This document shows positions 43,690-55,180 of a stretch of 64,000 bases of DNA, piece after piece. A model generated the notes under the pieces. That model made no database searches. It had not been told where the DNA came from and saw nothing but the letters and a program-made list of their open reading frames with translations. The stretch comes from Tetraselmis striata. Taxonomy: Eukaryota > Chlorophyta > Chlorodendrophyceae > Chlorodendrales > Chlorodendraceae. Position numbers and translations under genes: made by a program. Numbering within the stretch: position 1 is the first letter of the stretch; every line of letters begins with the position of its first letter. Where the stretch lies: assembly GCA_006384855.1 (NCBI GenBank), contig VCJN01003171.1, forward strand, positions 62,001 to 126,000, given 5' to 3'.

Positions 43690-45460
43690 AGGGAATGCAC
43701 GACCGCGGACAGTGCTCAGGGAGGAAAAAGCCTGTTACAGAACTACAGTAGCTCCGGGCCGCGGCGGGCGGCTACCAATTTATATATTGGTGCGGAAATT
43801 CCATGTACGTCCCGAGTACTTTATAGTAGTTAATGTGCTACTCGCTGCAAAATTCAACCTGTCCATCCCTACCCGTACAGGTACCTATACTACGCTTACA
43901 TACGAGTGGTACTCGCATGTATATAATTACATGAGCTAGCAGCAGAAGGCGATATCGGAAATCACCAAAATAAAATACTCGCATGTATATAGTACGTAGT
44001 ATATATAGAGGAATACTCGCATCAGGGCTTTATTCACGCCTTATCCTTCCGGTTGCTCGTTATGATGAACTCATCGTAATGACGTGTACAGGGATTTTCT
44101 TGTTCGCCGTTCATCGACGGCTCAGACTCGCCGCTATCGCGGCTCGTACCATCATAGTGGCTACCAGGGTTGCCCTGAAGGGGCTTCAGTTCAGGCCACT
44201 TCGGGCTGAAGTCCCGACTTCAGCTGAATTTAGTTCAGGCTGAATACCTAGCGAAAACCTGAATACCCCTAAAACCCTAATTTGATGTCCCTCTGAACGT
44301 ACGAGTTTTGAGCGGGGCCTTCGCCCCTTCGGATTTTTCTGGCCGGGGGCCTAGAGTAGGGAATGCACTACCGCTGACAGTAGGGGTAGGAGTCGTGCTC
44401 AGGAAGGAAAATGCCTATTTCATTAAGCAGAACTTAGCTCCGGGCCGCGACGGGCGGCTACCAATTTATATTGGTGCGGAAACTTCCATGTGCGTCCCGA
44501 GTACTTATTATTTAATGTTCATACTATAGCTGCAAAATCCAACCTGTCCCTAGTCCCTACCCGTACCTGTACTACGCATACATACGAGTAGTACTCGCAT
44601 CAGGGCTATTCATGCTGATAGATCTTATCCTTCCGGTCACTCGTAGTTGTGAACTCATCATAATGACGTGCACAGGGATTTCCTTGTTCGCCCTTCATCG
44701 ACGGCTCAGACTCGCCGCTATCTCGGCTCGTACATAGTCGCTACTCTAGGGTTGCCCTGAAGGGGCTTCAGTTCAGGCCACTTCGGGCTGAAGTCCCGAC
44801 TTCAGCTGAATTTAGTTCAGGCTGAATACCTAGCGAAAACCTGAATACCCCTAAAACCCTAATTTGAAGTCCCTCTGAACGTACGAGTTTTGAGCGGGGC
44901 CTTCGCCCCTTCGGATTTTTCTGGCCGGGGGCCTAGAGTAGGGAATGCACTACCGCTGACAGTAGGGGTAGGAGTCGTGCTCAGGAAGGAAAATGCCTAT
45001 TTCATTAAGCAGAACTTAGCTCCGGGCCGCGACGGGCGGCTACCAATTTATATTGGTGCGGAAACTTCCATGTGCGTCCCGAGTACTTATTATTTAATGT
45101 TCATACTATAGCTGCAAAATCCAACCTGTCCCTAGTCCCTACCCGTACCTGTACTACGCATACATACGAGTAGTACTCGCATCAGGGCTATTCATGCTGA
45201 TAGATCTTATCCTTCCGGTCACTCGTAGTTGTGAACTCATCATAATGACGTGCACAGGGATTTCCTTGTTCGCCCTTCATCGACGGCTCAGACTCGCCGC
45301 TATCTCGGCTCGTACATAGTCGCTACTCTAGGGTTGCCCTGAAGGGGCTTCAGTTCAGGCCACTTCGAGCTGAAGTTCCGACTTCAGCTGAATTTAGTTC
45401 AGGCTGAATACCTAGCGAAAACCTGAATACCCCCTATTTGAAGTCCCTCTAAACGTACGA
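43690..45460. repeat. Repeat family A, second block, with 582-bp exact tandem duplication
   Basis: It has the same module order as 1-1260. Units 44280-44861 and 44862-45443 are a head-to-tail duplication of 582 bp. They look identical apart from a few bases near the ends ('tttgatgtcc' against 'tttgaagtcc' at one end, and small changes near 45370), so the event is recent. A third, more diverged unit precedes them (43690-44279). There is no coding content; the small Met-initiated frames at 44308 and 44890 are chance and identical because of the duplication. Confidence 0.85.
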
Positions 45461-45840
45461 GTTTTGAGCAAGGGGAAAGCCCTGATGTAATAGATTGATT
45501 TTGAGCAAGGGGATGCACCGCACAGTGCGTGGTATCGCATGCTTGGCTGCGGATCGGGGTGCCCTCTCATCGCGGGGCACTCGGTGCATCACCCGGTCTC
45601 ACCAGGAGGCCTTGCTCGCAAGAGATTTCCTCGGGGTCCTGAGCTTGGTGGCCGCTCGAGAGCGCGCTCGCTGCCTCATCAGACGGCGCAGATTCGTCTG
45701 CTATTCCGTTGATGAAGCTGCACAGCACGTCTGAGGATCACCCACACACACACGTGCACGCGTGGCCCGGACTCTGAACCGTGTGCGCATCACTCATCCA
45801 TCCCGCCTTATGCGGGATGCGGGCCGCTTTTAGGCGGCTT
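45461..45840 (+). other. Spacer within family A block
   Basis: Holds a 79-codon open frame (45495-45734) of no recognised family, and at 45806-45840 the 'gcgggatgcgggccgc' hairpin motif that also closes module Z of the 28080-32195 cluster, linking the two repeat families. Confidence 0.4.
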
Positions 45841-45842
45841 GC

Positions 45843-45996
45843 TGTGTTGATTTCTAATTATGGGGAACTGCCCTTTTTGTAATTCACGCGAGTTTTGAGC
45901 GGGGCCTTCGCCCCTTCGGATTTTTCTGGCCGGGGGCCTAGAGTACCGGTGTGAATTACAAAAAGGACAGTTCCCCAGAATTAGAAAATCGACACA
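45843..45996. repeat. Inverted repeat with ~45-bp arms around a family A core
   Basis: Arms 45843-45887 and 45951-45996 are reverse complements with few mismatches ('ggggaactgccctttttg' against 'caaaaaggacagttcccc'). The 63-bp loop contains the 'gagcggggccttcgcccc' hairpin. The transcript or single strand would fold into a long cruciform. It may be a small MITE-like unit or a palindromic junction. Confidence 0.85.
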
Positions 45997-46760
45997 GCCT
46001 AGAGTACCGGTAGGGAATGCACGACCGCGGACAGTAGGTCGTTAGTAGTGCTCAGGAAGGAAAAAGCCTATTAGTCGCTACATTTTAAAGGAGAACTTAG
46101 CTCCGGGCCGCGGCGGGCGGCTACCAATTTATATTGGTGCGGAAACTTCCATGTCCGTCCCGAGTACTGCTTATTATTTAATGTGCTATTACTGTAGCTG
46201 CAAAATTCAACCTGTCCCTACCCGTACCTGTACTACGCTTACATACGAGTATCTCCATAGTACTCGCATCAGATTATTAATTACATGAGCTACAGGTAGC
46301 AGCAGAAGGCGATATCGGAAATCACCAAAAAAAAAGGGCAATCAGAAAGGTCCTCTACAGCGACTGCGGGGTGGAAGCAGTAACATGAGAAGACGTGGAG
46401 TGGGCACGAGCACACGCATCAGACTTGGCCATATATTATTACATGAGCTAGCAGCAGAAGGCGATATCGGAAATCACCCAAAAAAAGGCTTTATTCATGC
46501 TGATAGATCTTATCCTTCCGGTCACTCGTAGTTGTGAACTCATCATAATGACGTGCACAGGGATTTCCTTGTTCGCCCTCCATCGACGGCTCAGACTCGC
46601 CGCTATCGAGAGGCTCGTACATACTCTACGGTTGCCCTGAAGACGCTTCAGTTCAGGCCACTTCGGGCTGAAGTCCCGACTTCAACTGAATTTAGCTCAG
46701 GCTGAATACCTAGCGAAAATGGACTGATTACCCCCTACCTGAAGTCCATCTAATAAACGT
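45997..46760. repeat. Repeat family A, further copy
   Basis: It resumes 'gggaatgcacgaccgcgg', 'gctaccaatttatattggtg' and 'cttccggtcactcg', matching 640-1260. It also carries two inverse copies of the 'gcgatatcggaaatcacc' module (about 46307 and 46458). Near 46350-46430 a piece matches the reverse complement of 120-235 ('cctctacagcgactgcggg'), so part of the 1-240 sequence is present inverted. Confidence 0.8.
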
Positions 46761-47935
46761 ACTAGTTTTGAGTGTAGCGGCCAGCAGGAGAATCTATTCG
46801 CTCTGATATCTATAATTCTCTACTACATATTATTCGCTCCGATATCTATTATTCGCTTATATCTATTATTCGCTGTGAACATTATAGACATGATGCGAAC
46901 CCGTTCGCTCTGATATGTTCTAATATCTAAACTAAGGATCATTTTTTGGTTTTTTTTTCTCTACTTATTGTACGAGATAGCCCTGGCTGGCGCGGCGCCC
47001 GTAGCGCGCGTGTTCGCGCGCACGATTGCGGGGGCCGGTCAGGGCCACCACCTGCCTTCACGGCGAACCGACCGGTCACTCTCCTTTATTTGCTGTGGCA
47101 CGCTCCATCGAGCGCACCACAACAAAGTCGCGGCAATTCTGCCGCGCAAGGTGCCGGTCTTCCGCCATCGTACCATGTGCAGTGAGCGAGCGAAGCCTTT
47201 CAGGCCCCCCGCCCCTGGGAGAAACCCGTTATGGTTTGTGTGGTTAATGGACGCGCGCCGCTTGCCACGTGCTAACTACTACCCGCGAACGAGATGCTGA
47301 TTACTCGCTCAACGCGAGGAGAGGACGAAGCTGCAGCGCTTCCCCATTCAGTGGAACAAGGTCCAAGCCCTTCGACCAGTGTCGACCAACAGAATCCCCT
47401 GGCTGCCCCCTCCCGTGTGGGCATGGCTCGATCCGTACTGGCCCCTATGCGGCGTAAGTGTCGCGATATGCTCCGACTGGGGCGTATGCCGACGCATGCC
47501 CGTCGTCTAGTACAGATTCGAGAAAAAAGTGACAGTACATACACTGACAGTGGCCAAGCCAGCGCCCAGTGGCACATAGCTACTCCCACGCCGCGGCACT
47601 CCTACTGTGCCGCGCACCGTGGACTCTGACGCCAACGCGGAGAGGGCCAGCAGAGTGACAAGCAAGGCGCTCTACTCGCCCCCCTCGCGACATCCATCGC
47701 GCCAATTCCCGTACTCCCGACTCCCCTTTATGAGACATCGCGTCCGTCGTAATATCGGCAACTGGCAAGCCGCTGGTGCGAGTCGCAGTGTTCTCAACTA
47801 GATCTCAAGAGGTGTACGCGTTCGTTTCTTGGACGGGCTTGCCCCACCTTTTTATCAGGGGCTCTCAATGAGGGATGCTACTCCTGCCCAACTGGAGTTT
47901 GTGGACGATGAATTGGCTCGCTTTGTTAGGCTCTA
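46761..47935 (+). mobile_element. Second copy of the DIRS-like element 5' part
   Basis: Collinear with 1936-3090 with about 90% identity by eye, ending within the region encoding the RT N-terminus ('GNWQAAGASRSVLN' at about 47757; then a stop). The copy is lost after 'gatgaattggctcgcttt' at about 47920, where unrelated sequence begins. It is a truncated pseudogene fragment. Confidence 0.75.
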
Positions 47936-48245
47936 GCTTAAGCCTGTTCTTTAGGTCCTTTAGGATGCAGCGGATGGATTTAGAAAGTATGGCCAATCTG
48001 CCAATCTCTTTTGGTTACAGGCAGGGGTCCCTGGATTATAGTCTGTCTCTGAATTCTACCTGGTAGACTTGTCCGAGGCGGTATTTATATCCGCCGAGGT
48101 CATGGTCATACCTGTGCTATGTTAGCCGGGTGTCGTGGGATACCCTTGCTGTGGTAGCCACGTAAGGCTTGAGTCAGAGAACTCTAGAGAATTCCAGAAC
48201 AGTCTTCGGCCTTACACTACTTGTATTTATACCCGCAATACTAAT
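47936..48245. other. Junction sequence between DIRS fragment and satellite
   Basis: About 300 bp without relatives in the window. 'ttaggctctagcttaagcc' and 'ttccagaacagtcttcggcc' stand out as distinct from both neighbours; it may be the end of another inserted element (for example an LTR tip), but no pair was found. Confidence 0.35.
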
Positions 48246-51200
48246 ACACCCCTCCACATAAGTCCGGGTTTTGCATTTTCGATCGCAAAGCGCATGCATG
48301 GGCGAGGATAACGCCGGCTGCATGTGCATACATGCTAACTACAGTGGGAATAGTTCGGGCGAACGCCTATTGTGCGCTTTATACCCACCCGCGCGACAAC
48401 ACGACCATTTGTGGGCGCCCTTTCAAAAACGCGAAATCATTGCATGGTGCGTTGGCGCCAGAAAGTTGTGGGTTGCGCCAACCGTCCAAACCTATGGAAA
48501 TAGCGGCACTCGTCGCACCAAACTCGGTGGATACGGCCCTTGGCATAAGTTGCACACACCGTGCGTGTAGGCCACTGAAAGCATGTCGCTATAGGCACGA
48601 CGTGACACCCCAACGTCAAGTTGGCCACTGTGGGGAGCAGTTTTGGGGTGAAAATGCTGCTGTTTCTGTGGCGAACGCACGTAGGAGAGGCGCTCGATGG
48701 CCCCCTTGGCGTAGGGCAATGCTCTACTATGGGGGCGCGTGGTGGAATGCCAGTTGCACCGTTTCGTGGGCGGGGTGGCGCGGTAGGGGCGTGGATTTTG
48801 ATTAATATGAAATTCCTTGAAAAATGATGTGGAAAATGGCATTTTGGCTGGTAGATGTGTGTATCGCTAGGAGGTGGCACATGCCAAGTGTTGGTGGTCC
48901 GTGGTCATCCACATACATAACGCTCTCGCGCAACTGAGTATGGGGCTTAGACACGCACTTGGCGCAAAGCCACGCGCCCGATATGGGTGGGCACATGAGG
49001 CAGTGAGGGGCAACTTGGATGATCATCTTTGGGGATTTTTTCCGGAGACCCAAAAAATCGATTTTGTGATTATGGAAGAGTGTTCCCGACGCAGAATTGA
49101 ACGAGGAATGGCGTGATATTTTTAAAACGTTTTTCTGAGCAAACCCTGAGAAGTTATAGCGTTTTGAAGCCAAGGGGGTGTTGCCGCGCGTGGCCGACAC
49201 TGATGCCATGCCAGTATCGCAACGCGACATGCACTGGCCGCCGCCCACACGGCCGCACCCCAAACAAATGCACCCGAGCCCCTCACCAATGTGTTTCCTC
49301 ACGCGTTCATGGCCATCCCGCCGTTTGGTTGCCTATGCACGCGCGTCGGCGTGTGCGTGATACCGACCCCGGTTTTGGTGCAGTTGCAGGCGACGCCCAT
49401 CCACGCACCAAGTGCAGCGTGATTCCCTAGTCAAAGGTCATTAAGCTTCGGTTTGAGCCACTCGTCATGCAGGTTTTATAAAGCCCTCTGAGATTCCAGG
49501 GTTTCATCTCATATACCCTACGTTCAGGTACCCTAGACTTGTGAAGTCTTGAGAATGCCGAAAAGGGACCCCAAACTTATGTGCAGGGGTGTGTTGGCCA
49601 TATGTCATTCGGCCATATACGGCCGACGCGGCATGTTTGAATCACCCCAATGCTCCTACTGGCTGCATATGCCCATGACGCATCCACATGCGAGCCACGG
49701 GCTCGAAAGGGCTCACTGTCCCAAGACGCCTTATTGCGACCTCGTCGAGCGCGCTTGGTGCGGCGCACACCCCTCCACATAAGTCCGGGTTTTGCATTTT
49801 CGATCGCAAAGCGCATGCATGGGCGAGGATAACGCCGGCTGCATGTGCATACATGCTAACTACAGTGGGAATAGTTCGGGCGAACGCCTATTGTGCGCTT
49901 TATACCCACCCGCGCGACAACACGACCATTTGTGGGCGCCCTTTCAAAAACGCGAAATCATTGCATGGTGCGTTGGCGCCAGAAAGTTGTGGGTTGCGCC
50001 AACCGTCCAAACCTATGGAAATAGCGGCACTCGTCGCACCAAACTCGGTGGATACGGCCCTTGGCATAAGTTGCACACACCGTGCGTGTAGGCCACTGAA
50101 AGCATGTCGCTATAGGCACGACGTGACACCCCAACGTCAAGTTGGCCACTGTGGGGAGCAGTTTTGGGGTGAAAATGCTGCTGTTTCTGTGGCGAACGCA
50201 CGTAGGAGAGGCGCTCGATGGCCCCCTTGGCGTAGGGCAATGCTCTACTATGGGGGCGCGTGGTGGAATGCCAGTTGCACCGTTTCGTGGGCGGGGTGGC
50301 GCGGTAGGGGCGTGGATTTTGATTAATATGAAATTCCTTGAAAAATGATGTGGAAAATGGCATTTTGGCTGGTAGATGTGTGTATCGCTAGGAGGTGGCA
50401 CATGCCAAGTGTTGGTGGTCCGTGGTCATCCACATACATAACGCTCTCGCGCAACTGAGTATGGGGCTTAGACACGCACTTGGCGCAAAGCCACGCGCCC
50501 GATATGGGTGGGCACATGAGGCAGTGAGGGGCAACTTGGATGATCATCTTTGGGGATTTTTTCCGGAGACCCAAAAAATCGATTTTGTGATTATGGAAGA
50601 GTGTTCCCGACGCAGAATTGAACGAGGAATGGCGTGATATTTTTAAAACGTTTTTCTGAGCAAACCCTGAGAAGTTATAGCGTTTTGAAGCCAAGGGGGT
50701 GTTGCCGCGCGTGGCCGACACTGATGCCATGCCAGTATCGCAACGCGACATGCACTGGCCGCCGCCCACACGGCCGCACCCCAAACAAATGCACCCGAGC
50801 CCCTCACCAATGTGTTTCCTCACGCGTTCATGGCCATCCCGCCGTTTGGTTGCCTATGCACGCGCGTCGGCGTGTGCGTGATACCGACCCCGGTTTTGGT
50901 GCAGTTGCAGGCGACGCCCATCCACGCACCAAGTGCAGCGTGATTCCCTAGTCAAAGGTCATTAAGCTTCGGTTTGAGCCACTCGTCATGCAGGTTTTAT
51001 AAAGCCCTCTGAGATTCCAGGGTTTCATCTCATATACCCTACGTTCAGGTACCCTAGACTTGTGAAGTCTTGAGAATGCCGAAAAGGGACCCCAAACTTA
51101 TGTGCAGGGGTGTGTTGGCCATATGTCATTCGGCCATATACGGCCGACGCGGCATGTTTGAATCACCCCAATGCTCCTACTGGCTGCATATGCCCATGAC

Positions 51201-52627
51201 GCATCCACATGCGAGCCACGGGCTCGAAAGGGCTCACTGTCCCAAGACGCCTTATTGCGACCTCGTCGAGCGCGCTTGGTGCGGCGCACACCCCTCCACA
51301 TAAGTCCGGGTTTTGCATTTTCGATCGCAAAGCGCATGCATGGGCGAGGATAACGCCGGCTGCATGTGCATACATGCTAACTACAGTGGGAATAGTTCGG
51401 GCGAACGCCTATTGTGCGCTTTATACCCACCCGCGCGACAACACGACCATTTGTGGGCGCCCTTTCAAAAACGCGAAATCATTGCATGGTGCGTTGGCGC
51501 CAGAAAGTTGTGGGTTGCGCCAACCGTCCAAACCTATGGAAATAGCGGCACTCGTCGCACCAAACTCGGTGGATACGGCCCTTGGCATAAGTTGCACACA
51601 CCGTGCGTGTAGGCCACTGAAAGCATGTCGCTATAGGCACGACGTGACACCCCAACGTCAAGTTGGCCACTGTGGGGAGCAGTTTTGGGGTGAAAATGCT
51701 GCTGTTTCTGTGGCGAACGCACGTAGGAGAGGCGCTCGATGGCCCCCTTGGCGTAGGGCAATGCTCTACTATGGGGGCGCGTGGTGGAATGCCAGTTGCA
51801 CCGTTTCGTGGGCGGGGTGGCGCGGTAGGGGCGTGGATTTTGATTAATATGAAATTCCTTGAAAAATGATGTGGAAAATGGAATTTTGGCTGGTAGATGT
51901 GTGTATCGCTAGGAGGTGGCACATGCCAAGTGTTGGTGGTCCGTGGTCATCCACATACATAACGCTCTCGCGCAACTGAGTATGGGGCTTAGACACGCAC
52001 TTGGCGCAAAGCCACGCGCCCGATATGGGTGGGCACATGAGGCAGTGAGGGGCAACTTGGATGATCATCTTTGGGGATTTTTTCCGGAGACCCAAAAAAT
52101 CGATTTTGTGATTATGGAAGAGTGTTCCCGACGCAGAATTGAACGAGGAATGGCGTGATATTTTTAAAACGTTTTTCTGAGCAAACCCTGAGAAGTTATA
52201 GCGTTTTGAAGCCAAGGGGGTGTTGCCGCGCGTGGCCGACACTGATGCCATGCCAGTATCGCAACGCGACATGCACTGGCCGCCGCCCACACGGCCGCAC
52301 CCCAAACAAATGCACCCGAGCCCCTCGCCAATGTGTTTCCTCACGCGTTCATGGCCATCCCGCCGTTTGGTTGCCTATGCACGCGCGTCGGCGTGTGCGT
52401 GATACCGACCCCGGTTTTGGTGCAGTTGCAGGCGACGCCCATCCACGCACCAAGTGCAGCGTGATTCCCTAGTCAAAGGTCATTAAGCTTCGGTTTGAGC
52501 CACTCGTCATGCAGGTTTTATAAAGCCCTCTGAGATTCCAGGGTTTCATCTCATATACCCTACGTTCAGGTACCCTAGACTTGTGAAGTCTTGAGAATGC
52601 CGAAAAGGGACCCCAAACTTATGTGCA
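48246..52627. repeat. 1521-bp satellite, 2.9 nearly identical units
   Basis: Units start at 48246, 49767 and 51288 ('cacccctccacataagtcc'), exactly 1521 bp apart; the third is cut after about 1340 bp. Only a handful of differences were seen (for example at 51880-51885 and 52328). 1521 is a multiple of 3, so frames repeat in register: the same open frames recur on both strands (166 codons at 48802-49302 -, 212 at 49688-50326 +, 147 at 48437-48880 -). None has a recognised domain, and overlapping frames on both strands argue against coding. It behaves as a young long-monomer satellite. Confidence 0.92.
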
Positions 52628-52899
52628 TGGGTGTATAAACAGCGACTCCGCGGATGCGTAGTCGTACTAATACTTTAGCGGGGAATTATACCTGCTAGTA
52701 TGGCAGAACATTATGGCTAAAAGGGAAATGGAGTATAATACTCTCTCACCTTAGGCACAAGCGTCCTCGCTGTGCAGGCGTCACAGAACTACAGTAAACT
52801 ACAGTCTTGGTCTTGAAGTCAAGGCGGAAGGCACTCGGCTTTTTTTTTCGCCCCCGGGACAGGACTGGCACCAGTGAAACCCTTGCAGCGTCTCTACGA
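52628..52899. other. Spacer between satellite and Ty3 remnant
   Basis: About 270 bp with no gene. A 'tttttttttcgcccccggg' stretch near 52842 resembles one at 1021-1040 in family A. It may include the 3' end of the Ty3 element lying on the minus strand. Confidence 0.35.
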
Positions 52900-52906
52900 C
52901 GGCCGT

Positions 52907-53611
52907 TTAGGCAGCAGGTACTCGGCTTGGGTAGCGATTACGGAACCGAATGAAGTCTGGGCTCGCAGTAAAGTGTGGGTATGGTTTAGACAGCAGTAAG
53001 AACGACCGGAAAATGTCCAAGTGTTTGACTCCGCGTAGGGGCTCCCAGGTGTCTTCGCTTGGTACGTTGTACGGGAACGCCCATCGTACTCGAAACAGTA
53101 GTCCAGTGCCAGTGTTGTTGAAAACAACATCGAGTATGTCTTGAACATGGAATCGGTTTGCGTCATAGACAATCGGTGCTCGTTCAGGCTTCGTCTTTTG
53201 CTTGGTCAGGGTCGTCATACCACTTCTCCAGCATACTCGCGTGCACCACGTCGTGGACTCGTACGCCCGCAGGTAGTTGCAATCGGAAAGCAACTGGTGA
53301 GATCTGCGCTGTAATGACGAAGGGGCCCACGTAGCGATCGCGTAGCTTAGCACAAGGTTGCTGAATAAACCTCAGATGAGACGCTTTCAGCTTAACTCTG
53401 TCGCCGGTCTTGAATGGTATGGGTACTCGTTTACGATTAGCTGCAGTCTGCATAAGAGTTTGAGCCTCCAATACGCAATCATGCGCGAAGCGATGAAGCT
53501 CCTGTACATACTTGACGTGTTCCGGAAGAGCTCGAGTTGGCTCGGTTGCGAGTTGAGTAGTAGCATGTGTAGTCGGCTCGAATCCCAAAGTTGCCTTGAA
53601 GTTGCCTGGCG
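52907..53611 (-). pseudogene. Ty3/gypsy integrase C-terminus plus chromodomain, broken
   Basis: Minus-strand reading. The first frame (about 53600-53184) gives 'LGFEPTTH', 'QELHRFAHDCVLEAQ', 'GDRVKLKASHL', 'LRDRYVGPFVI' and 'VHDVVHASMLEKWYDD', the usual end of Ty3 integrase (GPY/F-type module). A change of frame in the linker leads to a chromodomain (about 53150-52990): 'FHVQDILDVVF', 'LLFRVRWAFPYNV' and 'TWEPLRGVKHL', with the aromatic cage region recognisable. The chromodomain of such chromoviruses directs integration to marked chromatin. Protease, RT, RNase H and the integrase core are absent, and the fragment abuts DIRS sequence of opposite orientation at about 53611. Confidence 0.85.
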
Positions 53612-54030
53612 TGACCCGCGGTGCGAGGCCGTCCACCGCCTGCGCCTCTCCGACGCTGCATGGCGTTGCGAACGTAACTGGTGTAACCCTCCATGGAACC
53701 TCATCGGCGATCTTGTCTCCAAACTGGAGTCCAGCAATGCCCCAGCCATCGTCATTGTTCCCTACTGGCCTGACAAAGCTTGGTACCGGCTCCTCTCGGA
53801 GATGTGCTCCGACACGGGCTCATGGAAGCCGCGTCACGACCTCTTCATTCCCGGCCGTACTGGCGACCGCCTTCCCGTGGGTGCACCCCGCTGGCGTGTC
53901 GTCGCCTTCAACATTCCCGCTTGTGGCTTGCTGCGCCCGGCATGTCCGAATCCGCAGAGAAATTGTACTATAATCGCCCCAGGTGTCGCACGTTGCTGCA
54001 TCCGTACCAGGCCCACATATGCGGCATATA
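53612..54030 (+). pseudogene. DIRS-like RNase H-distal fragment, longer than the first copy
   Basis: Matches 4478-4690, then continues about 200 bp that the first copy lacks. In one frame it reads 'WRDPRCEAVHRLRL', 'VIVPYWPDKAWYRLLSEMCS', 'HDLFIPGRTGDRLPVG' and 'RVVAFNIPACG', uninterrupted; at the base where the first copy has TGA this copy has TGG. The W-P-x-x-x-W-Y block followed by 'LF.PG' is typical of the region after RNase H in DIRS-like pol. It is only the tail of an element; upstream RT and RNase H are missing. Confidence 0.75.
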
Positions 54031-54651
54031 GTACAAGGTGGTGCGCCAATAGTATATTGCGCAGTGTTAAACTGTATTTTCAGTTTCTGAAATGCGTCAT
54101 CCTGCACTTGCTTTATGCCTTGGTGGGGCAGCAACGCAGGCGGGCGCCCGCCCGCCGCCAAGGCATACGGAATACAGCATCACAAAACGGCGCACAATTA
54201 CAGCACTCCAAGTGTCAACTCTCAAACCTACGCCCAGCCACCTTCCCCCCCCCCCCCCCCCCCCCCCCACCTCAAGCTGACTGTGGAAGCCGCGCAAGTT
54301 GCCTCGGAGGCCGGCGATGCGGAGGCCGAAGTCGACATGCAAGCCGCCGGCAACGAAGAGAGCATGCCGCCGCCGCCGTCAACATGAGGTACTAGCAACG
54401 CTGGTGGACCCCCGCTTCTGTCCTGGGGACATTTTTGTCATGGCTGCCCGAGACGAAGAAGAGAGAGCGCGGCGCCGCGGCAGCAAGGCACTCATGAGGC
54501 GATACAAGGCGGGGCCACTGTTGTCAACACTGCTGGAGTTGAAGCTGCACATGGAGCGAGAGAAGAATGCATTCACACACATGCGAGCCGAAGCCGCCCT
54601 CACCAAGCGCTGCGTTGCCCTGTGTGACCTCGATAGTGATGAGGCTACTGG
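54031..54651 (+). pseudogene. Conserved charged ORF, cut by the 5' LTR
   Basis: Sister of 4693-5319. The frame at 54299-54772 runs 'DIFVMAARDEEERARRRG', 'LELKLHMEREKNAFTHMRA', 'LTKRCVALCDLDSDEATG' and then enters the LTR at 54652 and terminates. The frame is better preserved than in the first copy, consistent with a real exon disrupted by the LTR element. No known family; the 54245-54268 poly-C run precedes it. Confidence 0.45.
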
Positions 54652-55142
54652 TGTCTTGAGTAGTAATAGTTCTACTGACCTGACTGTAAGCGCACCAGCT
54701 GCAGTGTTAGGCAGACTGCACTGCCCACTCGGAGTTGGATGTGTTGCGCCTATATTTGGCACTAGTACTTAGGTATAGTACATATGTGGCACAATATATC
54801 AAGGAGCTGAGAGCTCCCCCCGGAGGCCAGTTCTTAGAGAGCCATCAGGAGGCATGAGGCGAACATGCCCACTCTAGAATGACCTCAGATGGTCATGCAA
54901 CTCTGGGCACCACCTCAGCCAGTAGTTTAGAGACAGGGACCGCCAGAATTGCGGCTCAACAGACTTCATATACTAGAATACAGCAGTGCCAAGGTGCGCC
55001 AGCCAGCATCCCCAGCTGAGCTCATATCCAACAGGTGTAGATGCTGATAGTACTAAGGGCTCTGTTGAGCCCTGAGAACTGTATCAGATTCTAAGCCACC
55101 CGCAGCTGCTGCTTGTCTCCAAGGCAACCTGCACCAACTCCA
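54652..55142 (+). repeat. 5' LTR
   Basis: Begins TGTCTTGAGTAG and ends near CAACTCCA. Compared with the 3' LTR it lacks about 14 bp near 54672 and some 10 bp near 54770, and carries scattered substitutions. It should hold the promoter; an AT-rich 'acaatatatc' lies at about 54791. Confidence 0.8.
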
Positions 55143-55180
55143 AGACGTTATGGGCCCTCGACGCTCCCACTGCGGGGTGC

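Noticed and set aside
48802..51847. Recurring 212-, 166- and 147-codon frames in the 1521-bp satellite
   Set aside because: Frames overlap on both strands, have no domain and repeat only because the unit length is a multiple of 3.
48246..52627. CRISPR-like or rDNA-like array
   Set aside because: Units are 1.5 kb and lack spacers; no rRNA-like sequence is recognisable.
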